In this document: piece by piece, positions 32,105 through 43,721 of the stretch
Position numbering within the stretch: the stretch's first letter is position 1
Layout of the letters: each line of letters starts with the position of its first letter
NCBI GenBank assembly: GCA_023053685.1
Contig: JALIGW010000005.1
Coordinates: forward strand, 54,416,742-54,480,741
Direction: 5' to 3'
Length of the DNA: 64,000 bases
Source: Diadophis punctatus similis
Lineage: Eukaryota > Chordata > Lepidosauria > Squamata > Dipsadidae
Notes under the pieces: generated by a model
Seen by the model: the letters and a program-made list of their open reading frames with translations, nothing else
Told to the model about the DNA's origin: nothing
Database searches by the model: none
Program-made: the position numbers and the translations under genes

Positions 32105-33864
32105 CCGCCTGCACCCCGAAAAGGACGCTTGGCCGGGGTTTCCGCCTTGGGTTTATCCTGCCCCTGGTTCTGTCTTCCTCCCGCTTGGTATCTACCCTGT
32201 CTGTATCGTGGGGGGCGGTAGGGGCGGCGTGGCGGGGGGGTGGGGGAGGAGGAAAGCTTGTTAGGCCCCTTGCGGGTACAGTTGGGTAAAACTTTCCGTT
32301 TGTCCTTGGACTCAACCAGGTAGGAGTCCAATGCCTCTCCAAACAGGGACTGACCCTGGACAGGGGCGGTGGCCAGTCGCCACTTGTGGTGGGCGTCCGA
32401 CTGCCACCCACGGAGCCAGTGCATTCTGCGTGCCACCACGGATGCCCCCATGGATCTTGCAGCAAAGCGGGCGCTCTGTAGGGTGGCGTCAGACGTGAAT
32501 TGCGCCACCGCAATGAGCTTGTTGATGTCCTGGCGAGTTCTTGCATCAGAGGACTGCTCTTGTAGCGCCTTGAGCCAGCGGATGGACGTTCTGCAAAAGA
32601 ACGAGGCAGTCATTGACGCCCTGACGGCCCAGGCAGCCGATTGGTGGGCCCGCAATATGGCCTGTTCGGATCGGCGGTCCTCGGGGCGCAGGAGTTCCTC
32701 GCTATCCCCCGGGAGGGGGTTAGCGGACTAGAGCGCCTTGATGGGTGGTTCCACCGGAGGCACTGGCAGGTGTTGCGCCAGGCCTTGCGCCACATTAAAA
32801 TACTTTTTGTCCAAAGAAGACGGTGCGGCTCCTAAGATCGGTGTCTGCCACTGTTTGGTGACAGATTCGACAAACAGTTTGGGAGTCGGAATGTCCTCTT
32901 CCTGTGAGGTGGCCTCCTCAAAGAGGGGATCACCCTGCTCCTCGCCCGTTGGCCTAGGATCTGTTGGGGGCATTTTAGCCGCCGCCCTCGCTTTATGCAG
33001 GAGGGATTTGAATAGGGCCGGATTGAAAAGGCCCTTGGAAGCTGGTGGCTCGGGAGCCAGGTCTTCATCTGCTGATAAGTCTAGGTCTGGATCCCGGTCG
33101 TCCGCCTCTGGGGCCGGAGCAGGGGAGGTTGCCGGCGAATCAGATTCCACCTCCAAGGGGCGATCGCACTCCGATGCGCGGGTGCGCGGAGCTGACGAGG
33201 ATGCCTTGGAGATTGTTGAGAAGGGGGCAGGGGTCGCCACTTGCTGCATGCCACAGGCTATGCCCTCCTTAATTGCCTCGCGGATCAGTGCCTGGACCTC
33301 CGGGTTACTAAGAATTGAGGCAGGGGGCACAGGTGCAGGTACCCTGTCCCCGGAGGCGCGAGGTTCCTCCCAAATGTCCGCCTCCCCCAGGCAGAGGTCA
33401 GGGTTGTCCAGGGACAAGGCCTCCGAGGGGCACCGTGACCTGGGAGGAGGAGTGGGAGGGGGGCGAAGCGCTCCTTTGCTGAGTGAAGCACTGGCCCCTT
33501 TGGAGGTAGAGGGCGTGGCCTTATCAGTGGCCTTGCCCTTTGAAGACTTGTCTCTAGGGGCCTCCCGACGTAGGGGGGAACGATCCCTGTCGGCCGAGGG
33601 GGCGTGCGATGTCTTGGCTGGCCCCTCTGGCCGTTGAGCCTCTTTTGGTGGCTTTGCTTTGGCCTTGGCCCCTGGCTCTGGCATGGCTGCGTCGGGCAGA
33701 AAACCCAGAAACGGTGGTTGCTGGCTCCCTCGGAGATCAGGCCGGCGTGGGCGGTTCGGCAGCTTGCGCCCGTCAGGTGGAGGGCGGGGCTGAAGAAGGA
33801 GGCCGAGGGGAGCTGCCGCTGACGTCTTCGGCCCTGTGGGGGCGTTCCCAGGCTGGCTAGCCAC
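32080..33864 (-). pseudogene. DIRS gag-like protein, one in-frame stop
   Basis: ATG at 33864 (ATGGCTAGCCAG). The first 378 codons are Pro/Ala/Lys-rich and disordered, with an acidic block (DDRDPDLDLSADEDLAPE) near residue 250. A TAG at 32728-32730 interrupts, and the same frame resumes for another 215 codons. It ends in an Arg/Pro-rich, nucleic-acid-binding-like tail (PPRRPYRPPRYRQGRY) that stops at 32080. The end overlaps the RT frame by about 25 bases in another register. Function by position: gag-like nucleic-acid binding. No zinc knuckle is visible. Confidence 0.82.
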
Positions 33865-34682
33865 TGCGCATGCGCGAGTGACGTGCGGCCGTCAGCTGGG
33901 GATCAGGCCTCCTGTGGAGCCGGGCGGCCAGAACGGCGAGTCTTCGCGGCCTTCGGAGCCTCCTAGGCCGCCGAAATCAGCCTCCAGCAAGGGTCGGGAG
34001 AGCCGGTGAGGCTCGGAAGATCAAGGGCCGGGTCTGGAGCCTCCTTGGCGATGGATCGGCGTCGGGAGGCCCGGCGAGCGCTGCGGCGGCTTCAGGCGGC
34101 TTCTGCGCATGCGTGGGGGAGAGTCCCCCGCCCGCCAGCTGTAGGGCGGCCTCTTTGCACCCGGCACCAAGAAGATGGCGATTCGCGCCAAGAAAGGCCC
34201 GCTGAGGAGAACACTTGACAGAAGGCCGCCAGACGATGCGCGTAGCGTGAGTTGGGAGCGGACGGCTAGGGTCGAGCTAGAAGCCTTGGTAGCCGAATGG
34301 GGAGTGGGGAGGGGAGCATCCACGGATTACAGGCCTCAGCGGAGGTAGTTAGGAGTCCCAGGAGGCCCCACTCCCTAGCGGTCAGCGGCTGGGCCGCCCT
34401 GGCGGGTGGTCACTTAAGCGCGAGGCTTTTGTGACTTATGTCCCAGGTGGTGTTGACCAGGCCGCTATTCACTCCAGTGGTAGCTTGTCACCTGAAGGGT
34501 GGCTTATGGGCTGCCACAGAGGCCCAATGCCTCACTTGCCTTCCCCCCCACAGAGCCAGGCAGGGCGAAGTAGGGGTTAGCACTCACAGCACAGTTGTTG
34601 AAGATAGAAGATCGAAGAAGGAGATAGGTTGTGGAAACCTGCAGGTTGGAAACACCAATCCTTGACTAAGGACTGAGTCGAA
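33865..34682 (-). other. DIRS 5' leader
   Basis: GC-rich untranslated region between the right ITR and gag. It has no long minus-strand frame consistent with a gene. Confidence 0.7.
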
Positions 34683-34796
34683 AGAGGGGGTGCCCTTCGG
34701 GGTGACAGCTTTTATATAGAGTCAGACTCAGTCCTGATTGGCTGATGGATTGGATCATCCCATTCTTGGAGGCTCGCTCTGCCCACTATGGAGAAG
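34683..34796. repeat. DIRS right inverted terminal repeat
   Basis: Inverse complement of the left ITR. Its outer end reads (minus strand) CTTCTCCATAGTGGGCAGAG, also found in the ICR and in the relic at 14162. Confidence 0.93.
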
Positions 34797-34823
34797 GGAA
34801 GAGTATCAAATGCTAAATTGGCA

Positions 34824-34828
<5 letters not shown>

Positions 34829-34888
<60 letters not shown>

Positions 34889-34894
34889 CGCGCA
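34829..34894. repeat. (GT)n(GC)n microsatellite
   Basis: About 25 GT units followed by a (CG)n run to 34893, alternating purine-pyrimidine throughout. Confidence 0.97.
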
Positions 34895-34991
34895 GTTACA
34901 GTATTATGACATAGTGGAGTCTTGAAAGCTTAGGGTGATTCTGCTAATATCAAAGAGGATTCTGGGGAGAAAAGGCTAGGCGATGCAGGTA

Positions 34992-35217
34992 GTAACAGCA
35001 ATAGCAGTCAGACTTATATACCATTCATTGTGCTTTACAGCACTCTCTAAGTGGTTTACAAAGTCAGCACAATGCCCCCAACAATCCGGCTTGTTATTTT
35101 ACCGACTTTAGATAGATGGAAGGCTGAGTCAATCTTGAGCCAGTGAAGATTGAACTCCTGGCAGTGAGCTGAATTAGCCTGCAATACTTCATTCTAATCA
35201 CTATGCCATCATGGCTC
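34992..35217 (-). mobile_element. tRNA-derived SINE, minus strand
   Basis: From 'agcaatagcagtcagactta' to 'cactatgccatcatggctcc'. The head is at the right; substitutions exceed those of the copy at 9504. Confidence 0.85.
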
Positions 35218-35744
35218 CTACATAAAGGTGCTATAATGGTTTATGTGGCCTTCAAAAGTCAACACAGATTAAATAGTACAGTGGCTGATTTGACTATGGC
35301 CTGTAGTTTCTATCTTAGAATAGAATACAATAACAGAGTTGGAAGGGAGTTTGGAGGTCTTCTAGATCAACCCCCTGCTCAGGCAGGAAACTCTATACCA
35401 TTTCAGACAAATGGTTGTTCAATCCTTAAAAACTTCCATTGTTGGAGCATTCACAACTTCTGGAAGAAAGTTGTTCCACTGTTTAATTGTTCTAACTGTC
35501 AGGAAATTTCTCCTTAGTTCTAGGTTGCTTCTCTCCTTGATTAGTTTCTATCCATTGTTTATTGTCCTGCCTTCAGGTGATTTGGAGAATAGAGTGACTC
35601 TCTCTTCTTTGGGGCAACCCCTGAGATATTGGAACACTGCTATCATGTCTAAGGTGACCAGACGTCCCGATTTTGGCGGGACAGTTCCGGTTTTGGCCCA
35701 TTTGTCCCGCATCCCGCTTCGTTTTGAAAAAGTCCCGCCGCCAG

Positions 35745-36228
35745 CACTCTCCTCTTCTCCTAACGCCCTTGTTGCTATCGGCGGCCGCTGGCTTGAGTGG
35801 CGGAGCGGGCTGCTTGCCTCCCTTTGTTTCCTTCCCGCTGTGCCTGCGCTGCTCTCGCTCGCTCACTTGCTCTGGAAATGGAGGCAGACAAAGGTTCCTC
35901 CCCGTGCGAGATGCCTCTCAGCCGCGCGCTCCCTCGGCGAAAATGGGAGGATGGGGTGCTTTGACTTGCCCTCCCCTCCTTTTTCTCAGGTGAAGGAAAG
36001 AGAGTGCTAGCGGCTGCGGTCGCGCCGAGGGAGCACGCGGCTGAGAGGCATCTCGCGCGGGGAGGAACCTTCGTCTGGCTCCGCTTCCAGAGCGAGAGCA
36101 GCGCAGCCACAGTGGGAAGGGAAGCGAAGGAAAGGGAGGCAAGCAGCCCGCTCCGCCACTCAAGCCAGCAGCCGCCGGTAGCAACAAGGGTGTTAGAAGG
36201 AGGAGCGCCGCCGCCGCCGCCAGCATAC
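35745..36228. repeat. Large GC-rich palindrome inside the hAT element
   Basis: The left arm (about 35745-35945) and right arm (about 36020-36228) are inverse complements at high identity, sharing 'ttgagtggcggagcgggctg' and 'cgagatgcctctcagccgcg'. They are separated by a ~75-bp loop. Similar peptides on opposite strands in this area are a consequence of the palindrome. Confidence 0.88.
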
Positions 36229-36699
36229 TCCACTTGACAGTATATCTCAATTGATATTCCGACAACCTCAGATCCTTCCTTCCTTTCTCCCTGGTTTTAT
36301 TTATGCGTACGCACACACCAACACACACACAGGCGTGTGCATTTAAAAGGATCCTCTCCAGGAGTTGCCCCATGGATAAAACATGGAGCCTTGCAATTAT
36401 CAGCTCACGGAGGCTTCCTTGGCTTGACAGCTAATATGGCTTTTGGAGAGGAGCCCAAAACAACGGTTAAAAATTAAGCAATAATGGTCTGTGATAATAT
36501 CGTAGTTTTATAGCAAACCTGGAGTTTGTGTTTCCACCATGGCAGAGTGATATAACGAGCTCACCTCCTCCCCACACTGAGATGCAGGAGTGTGCAAGGG
36601 TTCTTGGAAATGGTTTCCAGGAAAACTACGGGCAGCCTTTTTGGATATGGACCGCCCTTTTGAAGAGGGAATGTGTTAAAAAGATGGGAGGATGCTTGA

Positions 36700-37490
36700 A
36701 TGGAATTGAAATAGGAATAGGAATAGGAATAGGAATAGGAATAGAATAGAATAGAATAGAATAGAATAGAATAGAATAGAATAGAATAGAATAGAATAGA
36801 ATAGAATAGAATAGAATAGGAATATTGGAATGAAGAATGGAATGGGAATGGGAATGGGAATGGGAATGAGAATAGAATAGAATAGAATAGAATAGAATAG
36901 AATAGAATAGAATAGAATAGAATAGAATAGAATAGAATAGGAATATTGGAATGAAGAATGGAATGGGAATGGGAATAGAATAGAATAGAATAGAATAGAA
37001 TAGAATAGAATAGAATAGAATAGAATAGAATAGAATAGAATAGAATAGGAATATTGGAATGAAGAATGGAATGGGAATGGGAATAGAATAGAATAGAATA
37101 GAATAGAATAGAATAGAATAGAATAGAATAGAATAGAATAGAATAGGAATATTGGAATGAAGAATGGAATGGGAATGGGAATGAGAATAGAATAGAATAG
37201 AATAGAATAGAATAGAATAGAATAGAATAGAATAGAATAGAATAGGAATATTGGAATGAAGAATGGAATGGGAATGGGAATGAGAATAGAATAGAATAGA
37301 ATAGAATAGAATAGAATAGAATAGAATAGAATAGAATAGGAATATTGGAATGAAGAATGGAATGGGAATGAGAATAGAATAGAATAGAATAGAATAGAAT
37401 TGGAATATTGGAATATTGGAATGAAGAAGGGAATGGGAATGGGAATAGAACAGAATAGAACAGAACAGAACAGAACAGAACAGAATAGAA
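36700..37490. repeat. (GAATA)n satellite with higher-order repeats
   Basis: Pentamer tract broken by about seven copies of a 'ggaatattggaatgaagaat' block followed by (GGGAAT)n. Blocks are spaced about 121, 108, 98, 99, 94 and 60 bp. Apparent 300-codon frames are artefacts of the 5-bp period. Confidence 0.95.
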
Positions 37491-37556
37491 TTCTTTATTG
37501 GCCAAGTGTGATTGGACACACAAGGAATTTGTCTTGGTGCATATGCATAAGGAAAA
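37485..37556 (-). mobile_element. Retroelement 3' end seeding the GAATA satellite
   Basis: 'ttctttattggccaagtgtg' then 'attggacacacaaggaattt' is a common snake LINE/SINE 3' end in reverse orientation. Its pentamer tail faces, and is continuous with, the satellite. Confidence 0.5.
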
Positions 37557-37896
37557 GGTTAAATCTCGGGCATCAGCAAAAATCACAATAGAGAACAAAT
37601 GGTTAGAAATATTTCATCATTTTGAAACAAACCATGTTCCATACAATAATGCACTAAAAATTGTGGAATTCGCGCTGTCCTTACCAGGAAGTAATGCTGC
37701 GACTGAACACGTTTTTTCTACGGTAAATAAAGTGTGGACATCAGAAAAATCACAATTAAATGTTGAGACTTTGAAAGCCATTTTATGTCTGAAATATAAT
37801 TTAACAAATTCTTGTGAAAAATTTCATGACCTTTTAAATGACGACAGCAATCTACTAAAAAAAATTCATTCAAATGAGAAATATGCCAAAGAATAA
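37557..37896 (+). pseudogene. hAT transposase C-terminal fragment (dimerisation domain)
   Basis: About 112 codons to the TAA at 37896. They contain ALSLPGSNAATEHVFSTVNK and LNVETLKAILCLKYN, the hAT C-terminal dimerisation region (the LPxSNAxxERxFS-type motif with His replacing Arg). The remainder of the transposase, including the DDE catalytic part and zinc finger, is absent; the upstream part of the open frame is retroelement sequence. It therefore cannot be active. Confidence 0.88.
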
Positions 37897-38354
37897 AATA
37901 ATACTATACATACTTTTTTAAATGTATTATATTTGTAAATTGTACTTAGGTTGAAATTAAAAAAAAAATATTACAATACTATTTTTGCATTCTATGAAAA
38001 TTATTGTTGGTCTATATAGACCAAATTTTTAATCAGGAACCCACCCACCCCGTCAGGAAACCCCCCCTCCCCCCGGTCAATGGTGTCCCTCTTTACCAAT
38101 GTTAAAATCTGGTCACCTTAATCATGTCACCCCTAGTCCTTCTTTTCATTAAACTAGACATACCCAATTCCAGCAACTATTCTTCATATGTTTTAGCCTC
38201 CAGTCCCCTAATCATCTTTGTTGCTCTTCTCTGCACTCTTTCTAGAGTCTCAACATCTTTTTTACATCGTGGTGACCAAAACTGAATGCATTATTATAAG
38301 TGTGGCCTTACTAAGACATTATAAAGTGGTATTAACACTTCACGTGATCTTGAA

Positions 38355-40390
38355 AAAGATAAGGTGTTAAATCTAACATGGTTATGCTACTAAGGTTTTC
38401 TGGGATTATATCAGTTTCACTCCTGAACACTGCTTGGATAAGTCCATGTAATTTTCATGGCAATATTTTTTTTGGGAAATGCACCCTTACCTTTTTCCTA
38501 GCTTGAGGAAGGAGTACTGGCGCAAAGTCACCTGGCTAACTTCATGGCTGAAGCAAGTCTAAAACTCCCACTCTTTCATGTTTTAGCCCAGTGCTTTTAA
38601 CCACGATTTCAAACTGGCTCTCAGGTTGTAACTTAAAACTTTATCTCACATATTTTTCAACATAGCAGTTCTCTGTTTTTGACTCTTCCCACTCCTGTCT
38701 TTTCTTTTTCTGTCTGCTACTGGTCTCCTGCACTACAGGAATGGAAAAGCTAGGTCAGGTATGAAAGGGAGGCAGATAGCCTGAGGTAAAAGTTAGCAAA
38801 ATACAACACATGCACAGTAGCAGCAGAAGACGATTCTTTGCCAACAATCAGCTTGGCTCCATTTTGACTATAATAGAGATACACATAATCCTCTCCCAAC
38901 CCAATTTTAAAGAAGTGTTCCAAGGTCTGCTTCTTTTACCAGCAGCTGTGAGCCAAACCACTGATGAGTCTGACTTCTTCTGCAGATCAATGAGAGCTTG
39001 GACAAAAACTAAGAAAAGTAGAAATGACCTCCCTCTTCTGTTAGAACTGGCATTGCTGAAACAGCCACTGAGTCAAAATTATTCTTTGACAGAGATTTAG
39101 ATTCATCATCAACAAATGTGTCTTTGATTAAATTGTTTTTTATAAACTGCTGAACACAAAAATAACTATGGTAAATGCATTTGTGCCAATACTGTAACAT
39201 TTTGAAGATTTGTGATATGACAGATATTCTCTGTCTTTAAATTACTGTAAAGTATGGTACTTTGCCTTTATTTGCAAAATTCCAGACCAGTTTTCTACAC
39301 CTAAGATGTCAAAGCAACAACACTTAAGCCTTGTCACCTTTTAAATATTGAATGTTTGAAAAATAGCTGGAAACTGAGGCAAACTGTATTTCTCTTGTCT
39401 GTCCGTCTGTGTGTCTGTGTGTCTGTCTCTTCATCACCATTCACAATCCATTTCTCTTAGAGTTTTATTTTCCTTTACTTAAGAAGGCCAGGATCTGCTA
39501 GTAAAATAAAGGTTCATGTGCTTAGCATTTTCTACTAATTCCTGGATAGAAGTAGCTGGTAAAATAAGAATTATGTGTAATGTTTCTTATGCCTTCCTGA
39601 TGTCTTTGCTAAGCAATGTGATATTATTTTTAATAATAGATGTCTGTAATATAAATAGGACAATAGTGCCCAAGTTATCAATTGAATCTCACTGACTTAT
39701 GAATAGCCAATTAGAAAAGAGTCATGGAAGATTTATTTTTTTATATGGTGGCCACAGCCAGTTTATTATATGCACTGGTTATTCAAATTCCAACGATGGA
39801 GGAGTGGATTGTGAAGATAGTAGAAATGGCAAAACTGATCTGTTTGGTAGAGATAAAACTACAAGTACTTTTGTAAAAGACTGGAAAACCTTTGTGAACT
39901 TTTCTTGAAAATGGAAAAAAGTGAAGTGATCATTTATTGATAATTGAAAAGGAATTAAATAAGGATCCGAAGGGATGTTTTGGGGTTAAAATGGAAAGTT
40001 GGATAATGAGTTTATAACTGCTGAAAAGGTCAGAAGTTTTTCTTCTTCTAATTCTTGTTGCTTGAATTAGTTTTCTTTCTATTGTTTTTCGCATCATTTT
40101 AAACCCTCCCCCCATTTTTAGCCTTTTCTAGTTTTTTTTCTATATTTTTTCTTTACATTTTATTTTAGGCATCTAAAAATTTCAATAAAAATTATATAAA
40201 AACACCAAATCCTCAGTATTTCTTTGTGTGCATCTTTTTAATTGAATGATTGCTTTTACAAAACTGAACTGAATCTTTGCACAACAAAGTTGATCCTTCT
40301 TTTGTACTTTTTATCCAATGGAAATTTCCCTCATTAATGATGGAAAATTTCCTGTGACCCCATGGGTGTATGGATAGATAATAGACAGAC
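38355..40390. other. Unassigned sequence, 2 kb
   Basis: A small (GTCT)n patch near 39395-39430 and (GACA)n at 40382. No gene domain in the short frames (96 codons or fewer). Confidence 0.35.
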
Positions 40391-41285
40391 AGACAGACAT
40401 TGTACAATATCACCTATCCTTTTCTCAGCCTGCCTTGAAGAAGTATTTTGCAAACTAGACTGGGCAAAAAATGGAATAAAAATAAATGGTGGCTATTTAA
40501 ATCACTTAAAATTTGCAGATGATATTCTCTTCTCAGAAGACCTAGAAGAGCTACAAAGACACATACAAGAGCTGCACAAAACAGGAGAATCGTTTGACTT
40601 GAAAATAAACCTGAAAAAGACCCAGGTTATGTTTAATAAATTCACCAAATAAAGAAAAAAATTATATCTGAAGACAAACTAGATGTAGTAGACCACTACT
40701 TATACCTTGGCCAATGGATTTCAATGGAAGCTGATATTATAAAGGAAACTGAACAGTGTGTTAAATGTGGTTGGCAGGCATTCAGCAAGCTAAGCCTAAT
40801 TTTCAAGAACAACCTCCCCCTATTCCTGAAGAGAAAAGTTTTCGATCAATGTGTGCTATCTGTTCTAACATATGCTGGTGAAACATGGACACTAACCTCA
40901 CAATAAGTTCAAAAACTACTAGTGGTGCAAAGAGCCATAAAAAGATACACGCTCGGCATTACAAGAGAAAATAGAAAGACCTGTGCATGGATTAGAGAAC
41001 AAACATCAAGAGAGTAAAAAAATTGAAATGGAAAAAGACTGGTCACATAGCAAGAAGAACTGATGGCAGGTGGACCAAGGCAGTCATAAAATGGATCCCA
41101 CTTGATGAAAAGCATCCATGAAAAAAACATAAAACAAGATGGATCGATAACATCACTAAGTATTGTGGGCCCAATTAGCAAAAGAAAGCTCAGGACCATG
41201 TTGGTTGGAAACATGCGGAAGAGGCCTTCATCCTTCAGTGGATAGACAATGGCTAAGATGATGAGGATGATGATAGAATATAATC
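40391..41285 (+). mobile_element. BovB (RTE) LINE 3' fragment
   Basis: Frame pieces encode TISPILFSACLEEVFCKLDW, HLKFADDILF (RT active site FADD), LKINLKKTQVMFNKF, then LKRKVFDQCVLSVLTYAGET and WTLTSQ, the BovB order. Frameshifts near 40650 and stops after 40906 disrupt it. The end shows an ATGATG-type tail (gatgatgaggatgatgatag), typical of BovB. Degraded. Confidence 0.92.
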
Positions 41286-43715
41286 AATATATACACTGCA
41301 AGTGGTGAAAATCTTTTTGGTCTTTTATAACCAATCATTCAGTGATGAAAAACTGAGTGAATTCAGCTTAGTATAATTCACAATTTTATAATCAATCTTA
41401 AACAATTGGTCCATTGTTTTATAAATAAAAGAAAGACAGAAAGCATTTTTGAAGCAACTATATTAGGTTTTTCAAAGCTATCATTATGCCACTACTATTT
41501 ATTTTTTAAAAAAGCTGTTACAAATTAGAACAGAGTAGTTGAAATTTCACTTTGTGCTTGTAATTAGCTGGCATTTTTTGTAATGCTAATTATTTTAATT
41601 GTTAAAGATTTTATTATTTCTTTTAACAGAGAAGATCAAGAACAATTTCCTTGCTTGAAAGAATGGTTTCTATTAAAGATCAGTAATTGTTTAGGTCTGT
41701 TTTCATTTTCCATAACAGTAGCTGCAATATTTAACTGAATAAAATATTGAATTAAATTGAAAAGAAAGTGTTTTTCAACATTGTTTAATAACAATTTTTA
41801 ACTCTCTGTAGAGATGTCCTGTAAAAACCCTGAATAGATCTGATTTAAGATTAATTTGCTAATATTTTCCCTGTACATTTGTCTTTTGATAATAAAATTG
41901 AAGAATAGCGGGGTTATTTTACCTCTAGTAGTAGAACAATTTTTTTTCCAGAAAAAGGCTTGAAAAAAGCACAGAGAAAATATTTAATTACCATGGCATA
42001 CATTATCAGAAAAAATCAGAAAAACAGAACCAAATCAAATGAATACATTTTGCCCTTCATTATGAACTTAGAACCTGGACTGTAATGTAATTGTCATATG
42101 AAGTCATATAACAAATGTCCAATGATTTCCTTAACTAGAACAATGCCTGTTGTAGTTTATGTTATATTCCTATTTGGGGACTAGTTAAGGCATCTGTCAT
42201 AAGTGGGAGGAAAAAGTCCTGGGGTACTGGAGAAAGGAACAATGTGCTGGAGAACAATGCTGTGTGTCCTTCAGTTCCTTAGTTGGACTTTAAAGATCAA
42301 GAAGAACAAATGGTCCTATACAATTACTAATGTTGAAGTTCTACTTTTATATATGGAATGGGAAATGGGTAAGCTTTTAACAGTTAAGGCAGGAAATATC
42401 TCTGGCAGCTTAAATTTAAAACATAAAAATGAATACAGATGGGGAAAGCAACTCTAAAAATCTTAACTACTTTTACTATTAATCTTCAATTTACCTTCAA
42501 TTTCGAGTTAGATCCTGATACCTTTATCCAATGGTATTTGATTTTTTCCCCCTTTGATATACACTGAAGCCATTATGGCAATATCAGCCTACTTGCACCT
42601 TTTGAATGAAACAAAAAATTGGATTCACATTACTTCTGGACTTTGGGCATCTTGGAATAAGGAAAGCTGTGATCAGGATCAATGGTCAAGACATCTATAC
42701 CATAAATAAAGTGAAACAGAGATGAAGGCCAAAATAAAGTTACATCATAAGTAACAAGACATCTGTATGGATTTAACAGTCTCAGAAGCTAAACTGAGAA
42801 GAACCAGTGACAAATTAAGACTTTAAAGTTTTAAGTCTATATTAATGTACTTGGGAATAAGTTCTGCTCAATTCAGCCAGCCTATTTCACCCTCGAGCCA
42901 TTTTAAAGTGATATGTTTGTAAGGCAAGACTGAATCAGTCACCCCATTTTCCAAAACAGCAGCTCTTCATTGGAACAAGCTTTCAGGAGCTTCCTGTTGC
43001 TGTATAACTTTCCACTCCAATGCTTGCTGAAGTTGTAACAGGAATCGTGCATTCTCCACTATTCTGAATTTAAAAAGTACATTTAAAATAAAATACAAGC
43101 ATGACAAACTGGCATTCTCTCCAGGCCCAGCTAAAGAGGTGCCTATGGAATAAGAATCACAACAAGTTCCTGCAAAATTGAAAGCAAATTCCCAGCTGGC
43201 ATATGATTAAGTTTGCAATATGGCTATAAATTGCACACAGACTACCATATGTAACTAAAAAGTAAGGCAGGGGAGAAGGAAAATAATAATAATAGGCATA
43301 TATAAGAAGCTTAAAACAAAACAACAGTCAAGACCATAGGCTTAGCTTTTTAAAAAATCCCAGGTTTGGTGGATATTATCATTTTAATTATTAGAGTTTA
43401 TTACCTTGAGGTAATAAGGACACAAGTAGTAATTTGCCAGATTAAATGTGTTCCCTTTCTTGTAGGCGAGAAGATGAAAAAATGAATTACTTGTGCTAAG
43501 CCTTTTTACTGATACTTCTTGGTACCTGCCACTTTGATAAGTATCAAAACAGAGCAAACTATGAGATAAGTGAATACATGGTTTTCATGAAATGGAAAGA
43601 TTGAAATTGTCTGGGGGAAAATGATGAGCCTACTTGCACAATCAATTTATTCCAGATCATCCTTTCCACTGCACTTTTCCTGGAAGGGAAAAAAAAAACA
43701 CTTCAGAGTGCTAAC
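41286..43715. other. Unassigned sequence, 2.4 kb
   Basis: AT-rich, no named repeat, no domain-bearing frame. Confidence 0.35.
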
Positions 43716-43721
43716 TCTGAG

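Larger units (their letters stand above)
28772..34796 (-). mobile_element. DIRS-type tyrosine recombinase retrotransposon, near full length
   Basis: A ~6.0-kb element read on the minus strand (5' end at the right). Order: right ITR, leader, gag-like frame, RT/RNase H/methyltransferase-like frame, tyrosine recombinase frame, internal complementary region and left ITR with an outer extension. That is the canonical DIRS plan, distinct from LTR elements (no direct LTRs) and from Ngaro/Viper types (direct split repeats). No target duplication is evident, as expected for recombinase integration. GC content and CpG density are far above the flanks. The recombinase is open, while gag and RT each have one in-frame stop, so this copy is probably defective but young. 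Confidence 0.94.
35650..38120 (+). mobile_element. hAT transposon (deleted) with exact TIRs and 8-bp target duplication
   Basis: Perfect 13-bp inverted termini TAAGGTGACCAGA...TCTGGTCACCTTA, flanked by an exact ATCATGTC duplication (35642-35649 and 38121-38128) within CR1 sequence. In order the interior holds a GC-rich palindrome, unassigned sequence, a GAATA satellite with a LINE/SINE 3' end, and the C-terminal part of a hAT transposase on the plus strand. The autonomous coding region is largely lost. Confidence 0.93.
35317..38354 (-). mobile_element. CR1 LINE 3' end, split by a hAT element
   Basis: The left part 35317-35649 and right part 38129-38354 together match 7264-7810 of the other CR1 copy, including the GAATA tail, 'ggaggtcttctagatcaacc' and 'tgttgctcttctctgcactc'. 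5'-truncated at the right. The interruption is the 2471-bp hAT insertion. Confidence 0.9.

Noticed and set aside
32738..33637. A 299-codon plus-strand open frame
   Set aside because: It is the antisense shadow of the GC-rich gag-like frame.
35411..36233. Matching peptides on both strands suggesting a duplicated protein
   Set aside because: They are the two arms of the GC-rich palindrome in the hAT element.
36561..37598. A 345-codon minus-strand open frame rich in FYSILFYS
   Set aside because: It is the translation of the (GAATA)n satellite; a 5-bp period without stops opens long frames on all registers.
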